Program-made: the position numbers and the translations under genes | Origin: Antarctobacter sediminis | Lineage (GTDB): Bacteria; Pseudomonadota; Alphaproteobacteria; Rhodobacterales; Rhodobacteraceae | Reading direction: 5' to 3' | Length of the DNA: 64,000 nucleotides | NCBI RefSeq assembly: GCF_019218285.1 | Contig: NZ_JAHUZG010000002.1 | Location: 310,001-374,000, forward strand | In this document: piece by piece, positions 53,646 to 64,000 of the stretch | Layout of the letters: each line of letters starts with the position of its first letter | Numbering within the stretch: position 1 is the first letter of the stretch | The notes under the pieces: model-generated | What the model saw: only the letters and a program-made list of their open reading frames with translations | Databases searched by the model: none | Told to the model about the DNA's origin: nothing

Positions 53646-55978
53646 CCGTAAAAGAGATTTTCAAAGCGATGGACTATGGCCCCGCACCCGAAAGCGCAGG
53701 CGATGCTCTGGCTTGGATCGTCGATCAAGGGTCGCGCTTTGGCCATTTTATCGACGGGGCCTACACGGAACCCGGCGAAGGGTTCGACAGCCGCAACCCC
53801 GCCACGGGCGAGGTTCTGGCAACGCTGACGCAGGCCACGCAATCCGACGTGGACGCCGCCGTTGCCGCCGCGCGCGCCGCGCAACCGGGGTGGGAGGCTC
53901 TGGGTGGTCCGGGCCGCGCGCGGTTCCTTTATGCGCTGGCGCGACTGTTACAGAAACACGCCCGGTTGTTCGCGGTTCTTGAAACGCTGGACAACGGCAA
54001 GCCGATCCGCGAAAGCCGCGATATCGACATCCCGCTGGCGCAGCGGCATTTCTACTATCACGCGGGCATGGCCCAACTGATGGAAAGCGAACTGCCCGGG
54101 GCCCGAGCGTTGGGGGTCTGTGGCCAGATCATCCCTTGGAACTTCCCGCTGCTGATGCTGGCATGGAAAATCGCCCCGGCGCTGGCCATGGGCAACACGG
54201 TTGTTCTGAAACCGGCCGAGTGGACATCGCTGACGGCGCTGCTGTTTGCCGACATCTGCCAGCAGGCCGGGTTGCCCAAAGGCGTGGTCAACATCGTCAC
54301 CGGCGATGGCGCGGTGGGCGAGATGATCGTGGCTGCCGAGGTCGACAAGATCGCCTTTACCGGCTCGACCGAGGTCGGGCGCAAGATCCGCAAGGCAACC
54401 GCCGGGCGTGGTATTGCGCTGACGCTGGAACTGGGCGGCAAGTCTCCGTACATCGTGTTCGAGGACGCCGATATCGACAGCGCGGTCGAGGGGCTGGTCG
54501 ATGCGATCTGGTTCAATCAGGGCCAGGTTTGCTGCGCCGGGTCGCGGCTGATCGTGCAGGAAGGCATCGCCGAGGTCTTTCACGACCGGTTGCGCGCCCG
54601 CATGGACAAGCTGCGCATTGGCAACCCGCTGGACAAATGCATCGACGTCGGCGCTCTGGTCGACCCCCAGCAGCTACGCCGGGTCGAGGCGCTGGTCTCC
54701 GGGTCCGAAGGCACGGTCTATCGCGCCAACTGCCCCCTGCCGGAGGGCTGCTATTATCCGCCGACGCTGATCTCGGATCTGGCACCGGCCTCACCCCTGA
54801 TGCAGGAAGAGATCTTTGGCCCGGTGCTGGTGTCCACCACGTTCCGCACCCCGTCCGAGGCCGTGCAACTGGCCAACAACACTCGCTATGGCCTTGCGGC
54901 CAGTGTCTGGTCCGAAAACATCAACACCGCGCTGGACGTGGCGCCGCAACTGGCGGCGGGCGTCGTCTGGGTGAACGGTACCAACATGTTCGACGCGGCG
55001 GCGGGCTTTGGCGGGCTGCGCGAAAGCGGCTTTGGCCGGGAAGGTGGCTGGGAAGGCCTGCGTGCCTATACCCGCACCGCTGACGACACCCCCGCCCTGC
55101 CCCCGGTCGAACCTTTCGGCGGCGACCGTGCCGAGCCGCAGGCGGTGGACCGGACGGCCAAGCTGTATATCGGCGGCAAGCAGGCGCGCCCGGACGGCGG
55201 CTATGCCAACAACATCTTTGACAAATCCGGCCAGTTGATCGGTCAGGCCCCGATCGCCAACCGCAAGGATGTCCGAAACGCGGTCGAGGCCGCGCGCGGC
55301 GCAGCGGGCTGGGCCAAGGCCACGGCCCACAACCGGGCGCAGGTGCTGTATTACATCGGTGAAAACCTCTCGGCCCGGGCCGAAGAGTTCGCCGCTCTGA
55401 TCGACCGCCTGACCGGTGACACGAACGGAAAGGCCGAGGTCGAAACCGCGGTCAACCGGCTGTTCACCTACGCGGCATGGGCGGACAAATTCGACGGTGG
55501 CGTGCGCAGCGTCCCCCTGCGCGGCGTCGCGCTGGCCATGAACGAACCCTGCGGCGTGATCGGTGCCCTGTGCCCGGACGAAGCCCCTTTGCTTGGGCTG
55601 ATCTCGGTCATGGCGCCCGCCATTGCGATGGGCAACCGGGTGGTGCTTGTCGCCTCCGAACCCTTCCCGCTGGCCGCGCTGGATTTCTACCAGGTACTGG
55701 AAACTTCGGATGTGCCGGGCGGCGTGGTCAACATTCTGACCGGCAGCCATGCCGAACTGGCCCCGACGCTGGCGACCCATATGGACATCGAGTCGGTTTG
55801 GTCGTTCTCATCGACCGATCTGGCCAGCGTCATCGAAGAAGGCACAGCCGGCAATCTCAAGCGCAGTTGGGTCAACAACGGGCGCGCGCGCAACTGGTTC
55901 AGTGCCTCAGGCGAAGGCCGCGCGTTTCTGGAAGCCGCGACCGAGGTCAAGACCATCTGGGTGCCATACGGCGCCTGA
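53642..55978 (+). CDS. ALDH16-type double-domain aldehyde dehydrogenase
   Basis: A 778-residue protein with two aldehyde dehydrogenase domains. The first (about 35-480) is complete, with LELGGKSPYIVFEDAD and catalytic C297 in FNQGQVCCAGSR. The second (about 510-778) repeats the N-terminal half of the fold (GGKQARPDGGYANNIFDKSG, GVIGALCPDEAPLLGLISVMAPAIAMGN) but stops before and lacks a catalytic cysteine. This architecture defines ALDH16, which is known from animals (ALDH16A1) and bacteria; a Loktanella enzyme has a structure. With DeoC it may oxidise acetaldehyde, though its substrate range is inferred. Confidence 0.93.
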   Translation: MTVKEIFKAMDYGPAPESAGDALAWIVDQGSRFGHFIDGAYTEPGEGFDSRNPATGEVLATLTQATQSDVDAAVAAARAAQPGWEALGGPGRARFLYALARLLQKHARLFAVLETLDNGKPIRESRDIDIPLAQRHFYYHAGMAQLMESELPGARALGVCGQIIPWNFPLLMLAWKIAPALAMGNTVVLKPAEWTSLTALLFADICQQAGLPKGVVNIVTGDGAVGEMIVAAEVDKIAFTGSTEVGRKIRKATAGRGIALTLELGGKSPYIVFEDADIDSAVEGLVDAIWFNQGQVCCAGSRLIVQEGIAEVFHDRLRARMDKLRIGNPLDKCIDVGALVDPQQLRRVEALVSGSEGTVYRANCPLPEGCYYPPTLISDLAPASPLMQEEIFGPVLVSTTFRTPSEAVQLANNTRYGLAASVWSENINTALDVAPQLAAGVVWVNGTNMFDAAAGFGGLRESGFGREGGWEGLRAYTRTADDTPALPPVEPFGGDRAEPQAVDRTAKLYIGGKQARPDGGYANNIFDKSGQLIGQAPIANRKDVRNAVEAARGAAGWAKATAHNRAQVLYYIGENLSARAEEFAALIDRLTGDTNGKAEVETAVNRLFTYAAWADKFDGGVRSVPLRGVALAMNEPCGVIGALCPDEAPLLGLISVMAPAIAMGNRVVLVASEPFPLAALDFYQVLETSDVPGGVVNILTGSHAELAPTLATHMDIESVWSFSSTDLASVIEEGTAGNLKRSWVNNGRARNWFSASGEGRAFLEAATEVKTIWVPYGA

Positions 55979-56017
55979 CCCGGCGGCGAACTGCCCAAGC
56001 GGCGGGCGGGCCACACC

Positions 56018-56042
56018 GGGGGACATGGCTGCCATGTCCCCC
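56018..56042 (+). terminator. Hairpin after the ALDH16 gene
   Basis: GGGGGACATGGC (56018-56029) and GCCATGTCCCCC (56031-56042) are exact complements with a one-base spacer, a 12-bp stem. No T-run follows. It separates ALDH16 from the rsfS promoter region. Confidence 0.5.
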
Positions 56043-56046
56043 GACA

Positions 56047-56075
56047 TTGAGAATTTACATTGCAAGTGTTATGTT
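56047..56075 (+). promoter_or_regulatory. Sigma-70-like promoter for rsfS-rlmH
   Basis: TTGAGA (56047-56052) and TATGTT (56070-56075) are separated by 17 bp inside a locally AT-rich stretch just after the hairpin. It is the best promoter-like sequence I saw in the window by base match and spacing. Confidence 0.45.
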
Positions 56076-56120
56076 GGACATACGCCCATGGGCCCGGGCC
56101 AATGGGCCGAACATCGACAT

Positions 56121-56126
56121 AGGAGG
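56121..56126 (+). promoter_or_regulatory. Perfect AGGAGG ribosome site upstream of rsfS
   Basis: AGGAGG lies 65 bp before the expected rsfS ATG. The first in-frame start-like codon at proper distance is CTG at 56135, 8 bp away, which would add 19 residues to RsfS. It may instead serve a short leader reading frame whose TGA (56193-56195) overlaps the rsfS ATG. Confidence 0.4.
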
Positions 56127-56191
56127 ACTTTGTCCTGTCTTCGACGACACTTGCGGCGCAAGCCGCCGATCAAGGCCGGGGGGTTCCGGCC

Positions 56192-56542
56192 ATGACGCAA
56201 AACGAGGCAACCGCCGAGACGCTTCTCGCGGCCGTGCTCGAAACTCTCTCTGACAACAAGGCCGAGGATGTCGTGCAGATCGACCTGCGCGGAAAGACCT
56301 CTGTCTGTGACTACATGGTCATCGCATCCGGCCGTTCGTCGCGCCAGGTGGCCGCGCTGTCAGAGAAACTGGCTGATCGACTCAAACAGGACTACGGCGT
56401 GCTCTCGACCATGGAGGGCAAGGACACCGGGGACTGGGTGCTGATCGATTCGGGGGACGTGATCGTGCATGTCTTCCGTCCCGAAGTGCGCGAGTTCTAC
56501 CAGCTGGAAAAGATGTGGGCGCCGATGGCCGCTCAGGCCTGA
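56192..56542 (+). CDS. rsfS: Ribosome silencing factor RsfS
   Basis: RsfS (RsfA/Iojap) binds ribosomal protein L14 and blocks subunit joining during starvation. The 116-residue protein has LLAAVLETLSDNKAEDVVQIDLRGKTSVCDYMVIASGRSSRQVAALSEKL, MEGKDTGDWVLIDSGDVIVHVF and REFYQLEKMW, all typical. The start is uncertain: the ATG at 56192 lacks a good ribosome site, and an in-frame CTG at 56135 follows a perfect AGGAGG. It is 3 bp from rlmH, the classical rsfS-rlmH pair. Confidence 0.92.
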   Translation: MTQNEATAETLLAAVLETLSDNKAEDVVQIDLRGKTSVCDYMVIASGRSSRQVAALSEKLADRLKQDYGVLSTMEGKDTGDWVLIDSGDVIVHVFRPEVREFYQLEKMWAPMAAQA

Positions 56543-56545
56543 TCC

Positions 56546-57016
56546 ATGCGTCTGCACATCTGCGTGGTTGGCCGGCTCCGGAAGGGGCCGGAAAAGTCGC
56601 TTGTCGATGATTACCTGACACGTTGCGACCGAACCGGCCGGGCCCTTGGCCTTGGGCCGGTCAATGTCGTCGAGGTCGAAGACCGCAAGGGCGGCGGCAT
56701 GGCGGCCGAAGCGGCCCTGTTGCGGCGCGCCCTGCCCTCGGGGGCGCGGTTGTGCGCGTTGGACGAGCGTGGCCAGACATGGTCCTCGCCCGAATTTGCG
56801 CAAAAACTGGCCGGATGGCGCGATGGCGGCACGCAGGACATGGCCTTTGTCATCGGCGGCGCCGACGGGATCGACCCGGCGCTGCGCGCCGAGGCGCAGG
56901 ATCTTATGTCCTTCGGGGCGATGGTCTGGCCGCATATGCTTGTGCGGGTGATGCTGAGCGAACAACTCTACCGCGCGGCGTCGATCCTTGCCGGATCGCC
57001 CTATCACCGCGTGTAA
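56546..57016 (+). CDS. rlmH: 23S rRNA (pseudouridine(1915)-N(3))-methyltransferase
   Basis: RlmH methylates pseudouridine 1915 in helix 69 of 23S rRNA. The 156-residue SPOUT-fold protein has LHICVVGRLRKGPEKSLVDDYL, FVIGGADGIDPALRAEA at the knot (S-adenosylmethionine-binding) and the C-terminal MLVRVMLSEQLYRAASILAGSPYHR. Length and ends are standard. It converges with uppP with only 9 bp between stops. Confidence 0.95.
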   Translation: MRLHICVVGRLRKGPEKSLVDDYLTRCDRTGRALGLGPVNVVEVEDRKGGGMAAEAALLRRALPSGARLCALDERGQTWSSPEFAQKLAGWRDGGTQDMAFVIGGADGIDPALRAEAQDLMSFGAMVWPHMLVRVMLSEQLYRAASILAGSPYHRV

Positions 57017-57025
57017 CAGTCCGTA

Positions 57026-57829
57026 TCAGCGATAGGCGATCCACAACAGGATCGCCCCCAGCACCACCCGATAGACCACATAAGGGGTAAAGCTGACCGA
57101 GCGCAGCAGGCGCATCATCAGCCACAGCGCCCCAAGTGCGGACACAAAGGCCAGCGCGGCGGCGATGGCTCCGTCGCGGGCTGCTTGCGCATCCGCTGTG
57201 GCCGCCACCTCCAGCCCCAGCAACGTCCCCGAAGCGATGATTGTCGGGATCGACATCAGCATCGCCAGCTTGGCTCCGTCATGGCGGTTGTAACCAAGGT
57301 GCCGGGCCGCCGTGATCGTGATCCCGGAGCGCGAGGTTCCGGGGATCAGTGCAATCGCCTGCCAAAGCCCCATGATGATCGCATCCCGCAGTGACCAGTC
57401 CGCGTCCGTTTTGTGCTGCGCGCCGCGCATGTCGGCCCAGTAAAGTACGATCCCGAAGACCAGCATGGTCCAGCCAATCACGGCAACCGATCGCAGCATG
57501 TCGTCCAGCCCGGTAACTTTCAGTGCCAAACCGAACAGGATGACCGGGATCGTGGCCACCAGCAAAAGAAAGGCCAAGCGTGCCCCGGGCGTATCGATCC
57601 GCCCCGTCGCAAGCCGCAACGTGCCTACCGCTGCCTCTTTCACGTCACGCCAGAAATACAACACGACCGCGAACAGCGTGCCGACGTGAACGGCCACGTC
57701 GATGATCTGCCCCTGGTCCTGCATGCCGGTAAGATTCGGCAAGAGAATCAGGTGGCCGGAGGAAGAAATCGGAAGAAACTCTGTAACCCCTTGGATCAGG
57801 GCGAGAATCAGAAGTTGCGTGAAAGGCAT
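57026..57829 (-). CDS. uppP: Undecaprenyl-diphosphatase
   Basis: UppP (BacA) dephosphorylates undecaprenyl pyrophosphate to recycle the lipid carrier for peptidoglycan. The 267-residue protein has about eight helices and both signature motifs: ALIQGVTEFLPISSSGHLIL near the N-terminus and ALIPGTSRSGITITAARHLG near the middle. It is divergent from gltD across 228 bp that contain a small palindrome. Confidence 0.95.
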   Translation of the reverse strand: MPFTQLLILALIQGVTEFLPISSSGHLILLPNLTGMQDQGQIIDVAVHVGTLFAVVLYFWRDVKEAAVGTLRLATGRIDTPGARLAFLLLVATIPVILFGLALKVTGLDDMLRSVAVIGWTMLVFGIVLYWADMRGAQHKTDADWSLRDAIIMGLWQAIALIPGTSRSGITITAARHLGYNRHDGAKLAMLMSIPTIIASGTLLGLEVAATADAQAARDGAIAAALAFVSALGALWLMMRLLRSVSFTPYVVYRVVLGAILLWIAYR

Positions 57830-57973
57830 TGTCGGTGTCCAATTGATGTGACCCGCCTTGGTATAACCCCTTGTTTCTCAGGCGAAAGCCTGAATTTAGG
57901 TCCGCTTTGCGACCAATTTTTCCGACCCTTCAGGAGAAAGCGCCGCGTCGGCGGATAAATATTCCCCATATAG

Positions 57974-57988
57974 GTCAGCACTGCTGAC
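57974..57988. promoter_or_regulatory. Palindrome in the uppP-gltD divergent region
   Basis: GTCAGC (57974-57979) and GCTGAC (57983-57988) form a perfect 6-bp inverted repeat with a three-base spacer, next to AT-rich promoter-like sequence 70 bp upstream of gltD. A regulator site is plausible but unassigned. Confidence 0.35.
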
Positions 57989-58057
57989 TTTCATTCCTCG
58001 CGAAGCTTCTGTAAGGAACCCGTGACCAAGAAATGATGACCTGCAAAGGGTGAGTGA

Positions 58058-59494
58058 ATGGCAAAGCAGCCGATGCTGAAATTTGTGTCCGTCGGACGTG
58101 AGATGCCTCAGAAGCGTGAGGCCGCTGAACGCCGGACCGACTTCGACGAGATCTATGCCGAATTCGCCGACGCCAAGGCCACCGAGCAGGCGTCGCGCTG
58201 TTCGCAATGCGGCGTGCCCTATTGCCAGAGCCATTGCCCGCTGCACAACAATATCCCCGACTGGCTGCGCCTGACCGCCACCGGTCGTCTGGAAGAGGCC
58301 TACGAGGTCAGCCAAGCCACCAACACATTCCCCGAGATCTGTGGCCGCATCTGCCCGCAGGACCGCCTGTGCGAAGGCAACTGTGTGATCGAACAGTCGG
58401 GCCACGGCACCGTGACCATCGGCTCGGTCGAGAAATACATCACCGACACGGCTTGGGAAAAAGGCTGGGTCAAGCCGGTTTCCCCGACACAGGAACGCAA
58501 GGAAAGCGTCGGCATCATCGGCGCAGGCCCCGGCGGCCTGGCGGCTGCCGACATGCTGCGCCGCGCCGGGCTTCAGGTCACGGTCTATGACCGCTACGAC
58601 CGGTCCGGCGGGCTGCTGACCTACGGCATTCCCGGCTTTAAGCTGGAAAAAGACATCGTCATGCGCCGCAACAAGCAACTCGAAGAGGGTGGCGTGCGCT
58701 TCGTGATGAACTGCAACGTGGGCGAGGACATCTCCTTCGAGGAAATCCGCGCCCAGCATGATGCCGTCATCATCGCCACCGGCGTCTACAAGTCGCGCGA
58801 TCTGGGCGGACCCGGCGCGGGTGCCAAGGGCATCGTCAAGGCGATCGACTACCTGACCGCCTCGAACCGTGCGTCCAACTTTGGCGACAGCGTACCGGAG
58901 TTCGACAGCGGCGAACTGAACGCGAATGGCAAGAAAGTCGTGGTGATCGGCGGCGGCGACACGGCGATGGACTGTGTTCGCACCGCGATCCGCCAAGGCG
59001 CGACCAGCGTCAAATGCCTGTACCGCCGCGACCGCGCCAACATGCCGGGCTCGCAGCGCGAAACCCAGAACGCCGAGGAAGAAGGCGTGCAGTTCGAATG
59101 GCTGACCGCACCCAAGGGTTTCAAGGGCGACCCAGTCAACGCCGTGGTTGTCGAAAAGATGCGCCTTGGCGCGCCGGATGCCACCGGCCGCCAAAGCCCC
59201 GAGGTCATCGAGGGGTCGGACTATGACGAACCCGCCGACCTTGTCATCAAGGCGCTGGGTTTCGAACCCGAGGAACTTCCGACGCTTTGGGGATGCCCGG
59301 AACTGGAAGTGACCCGCTGGGGCACCGTCAAGGCCGAGTTCACCAGTGGCCGCACCGCCCTGCCCGGCGTCTATGCCGTAGGCGACATCGTGCGCGGTGC
59401 CAGCCTTGTGGTCTGGGCAATCCGCGACGGGCGCGACTGTGCCGAGGCACTGCTGGCTGACCTGAGTGCAAAAAGCGCCGTGGCGGCGGAGTAA
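58058..59494 (+). CDS. gltD: Glutamate synthase [NADPH] small subunit
   Basis: GltD supplies electrons from NADPH through FAD and iron-sulfur clusters to GltB, which makes glutamate from glutamine and 2-oxoglutarate. The 478-residue protein has N-terminal cysteine clusters (CSQCGVPYCQSHCPLHNNIPDWL and CGRICPQDRLCEGNC), FAD site VGIIGAGPGGLAAADMLRRAG, NADPH site KKVVVIGGGDTAMDCVRTAI and the closing GVYAVGDIVRGASLVVWAIRDGR. The gene is separated from gltB by an unknown exported protein gene. Confidence 0.95.
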   Translation: MAKQPMLKFVSVGREMPQKREAAERRTDFDEIYAEFADAKATEQASRCSQCGVPYCQSHCPLHNNIPDWLRLTATGRLEEAYEVSQATNTFPEICGRICPQDRLCEGNCVIEQSGHGTVTIGSVEKYITDTAWEKGWVKPVSPTQERKESVGIIGAGPGGLAAADMLRRAGLQVTVYDRYDRSGGLLTYGIPGFKLEKDIVMRRNKQLEEGGVRFVMNCNVGEDISFEEIRAQHDAVIIATGVYKSRDLGGPGAGAKGIVKAIDYLTASNRASNFGDSVPEFDSGELNANGKKVVVIGGGDTAMDCVRTAIRQGATSVKCLYRRDRANMPGSQRETQNAEEEGVQFEWLTAPKGFKGDPVNAVVVEKMRLGAPDATGRQSPEVIEGSDYDEPADLVIKALGFEPEELPTLWGCPELEVTRWGTVKAEFTSGRTALPGVYAVGDIVRGASLVVWAIRDGRDCAEALLADLSAKSAVAAE

Positions 59495-59518
59495 TCCGCC
59501 CGCGCATCTGAGCAAAGC

Positions 59519-59552
59519 CGGTCCTCGCCGTTCCCCGCACCGGGGAGGACCG
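59519..59552 (+). terminator. Nested hairpin between gltD and the unknown gene
   Basis: CGGTCCTC (59519-59526) pairs with GAGGACCG (59545-59552), enclosing CCCCG/CGGGG (59533-59537 and 59541-59545, which share the last G with the outer arm). No T-run follows. It may attenuate read-through or stabilise the gltD transcript. Confidence 0.45.
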
Positions 59553-59565
59553 CAGTATCTGTCAC

Positions 59566-60315
59566 ATGGGAGTTGAAGGGTTGATCAAGGGCAAGGGCAA
59601 GGGCATCTTTCCGCATTACGCGGGGCTTGCGGCGCTGACGCTGCTGGCCTGTGCCGGACCCGCATGGGCGCAAGGCGGGCTGTTCACCCCGCCCGAAGGC
59701 TGCACCACTTATCTGACCGTGCAGTCCCGCAGTTGCGTCGTGACCAACCATTTCGTCTGCCCGCAGATCGACCCCGATCACAAGTTCCGTACCGATTTCG
59801 GCGAGGCCGGCCCCTATTTCACCAGCCGCATCGACGGTGACGGCCAGTGGATCGAAAGCGGCCCGCCCGAGGAACCCGCCCGCACCCGGACCATGCGGCC
59901 CGTCACCGATCCCGGGAGCGTTTCGGAACTGGTGGAAACCGGCATCGACAGCTTTGATTTCACCCAGCGTTCGACGACCGAGGGCGTGACCCGCGTTACC
60001 GGCTTTGACCGGATCGTCGGTGAGGTCGAAATCGACGGCGAACCGCTGTACCGGACCGAATTCGAGATGACCCGCCGTGACGTCAATGGCCGGGTGATCG
60101 AACATGTGACGGGCAAGGAATACGTCTCGGCCACGCATAAACGGTTTTTCGCGGGCTTTGCCGCCGACATAACCGACGAAGAACGGCAAACCAACGCGCG
60201 CGACCGTAGCCCGGTCGAATTCATCTATCCCGGCGAACAGGGCTTTCGCAGCACCTATCCCCGCCATGAATGCGACCTGATGAGCGGCCTGCCCCTGTCG
60301 GAGGACACAGCATGA
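59566..60315 (+). CDS. Exported protein of unknown function between gltD and gltB
   Basis: A 249-residue protein I cannot assign. A long basic N-region precedes a signal sequence (hydrophobic at about 18-35, ending AWAQGG). The mature part has four cysteines, three close together (EGCTTYL, SRSCVV, HFVCPQ) and one at HECDL, and a repeated beta-like pattern (VTRVTGFDRIVGEVEIDGEPLYRTEFEM). It resembles periplasmic or outer-surface proteins, not a glutamate synthase subunit. The start after a GGGAG-like site at 59566 is acceptable but could be later. Confidence 0.78.
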   Translation: MGVEGLIKGKGKGIFPHYAGLAALTLLACAGPAWAQGGLFTPPEGCTTYLTVQSRSCVVTNHFVCPQIDPDHKFRTDFGEAGPYFTSRIDGDGQWIESGPPEEPARTRTMRPVTDPGSVSELVETGIDSFDFTQRSTTEGVTRVTGFDRIVGEVEIDGEPLYRTEFEMTRRDVNGRVIEHVTGKEYVSATHKRFFAGFAADITDEERQTNARDRSPVEFIYPGEQGFRSTYPRHECDLMSGLPLSEDTA

Positions 60316-60462
60316 CCCCGCGCACAGAGCGCTGCCGGATCCTCGGCAACCGGGCCGAAACAACGAACTAGGAATTGGCGGCAGGCCGGCCAGATGGAAC
60401 GGACTGCCGCGAACAAGGATGCCGGGCCGCGAAGTGCGGTCCATGAACGGAGGGCTTGAGCC

Positions 60463-64000
<3,538 letters not shown>

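Overview
The window is 64 kb of GC-rich, densely coding bacterial chromosome, most likely from a Rhodobacteraceae (Roseobacter-group) alphaproteobacterium. The evidence is gene content and order: a single bifunctional RelA/SpoT gene next to rpoZ, the rpoZ-rsh-pdxJ-acpS-lepB-rnc-era-recO housekeeping string, a glnK-amtB pair, DUF1491, DciA, an ALDH16-type double aldehyde dehydrogenase, and a saccharopine pathway. I found 67 protein-coding genes. I recognised no rRNA, tRNA, CRISPR array, insertion sequence or prophage. No gap between genes exceeds 300 bases; the longest (about 190-260 bp) are mostly divergent promoter regions.

Layout. 0.1-14.6 kb: a NYN-domain RNase-like gene divergent from folK, then rpoZ, rsh, DUF2062, pdxJ, acpS, lepB, rnc, era, DUF1491, recO, pgsA, moaD and moaE. 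This core block is interrupted by a 2OG-Fe(II) oxygenase, a small secreted protein, a thermonuclease and an EamA exporter. 14.6-24.4 kb: a FadR-type regulator behind a nested palindrome, amtB/glnK, a class A penicillin-binding protein, mlaC and mlaA without the MlaFED transporter, and a type I secretion ABC/HlyD pair without an adjacent substrate. 24.4-31.9 kb: the overlapping operon ridA-GDPD-DUF482-phhB, a peroxiredoxin, a ferredoxin-reductase-like flavoprotein with rsmD, a solitary TRAP solute-binding protein, and a divergent Tat-exported metallo-beta-lactamase-fold protein. 31.9-36.3 kb (minus strand): mscS, histidine phosphatase, two saccharopine dehydrogenases and a small exported protein.

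36.4-49.7 kb: map, an MFS transporter, a CoA transferase, dsbA-like and dciA, mutY, alkB, a manganese-type pyrophosphatase, sfsA, a CinA N-terminal-domain protein, a GNAT-AhpD-OmpA chain, a LysR regulator and a DUF4399 protein. 49.8-56 kb: fadH divergent from a four-gene operon ending in ALDH16, in which DeoC makes acetaldehyde that ALDH16 could oxidise. 56-64 kb: rsfS-rlmH, uppP, and gltD, an unknown exported protein and gltB (cut by the window end).

I did not find a clearly new biological system. The observations most worth following up are the dispersed Roseobacter-type intergenic repeat (one copy supplies the last codons of sfsA), several unusual palindromes, the possible CTG start of rsfS, the ALDH16/deoC operon, the bacterial saccharopine operon, and the conserved-looking unknown gene between gltD and gltB.
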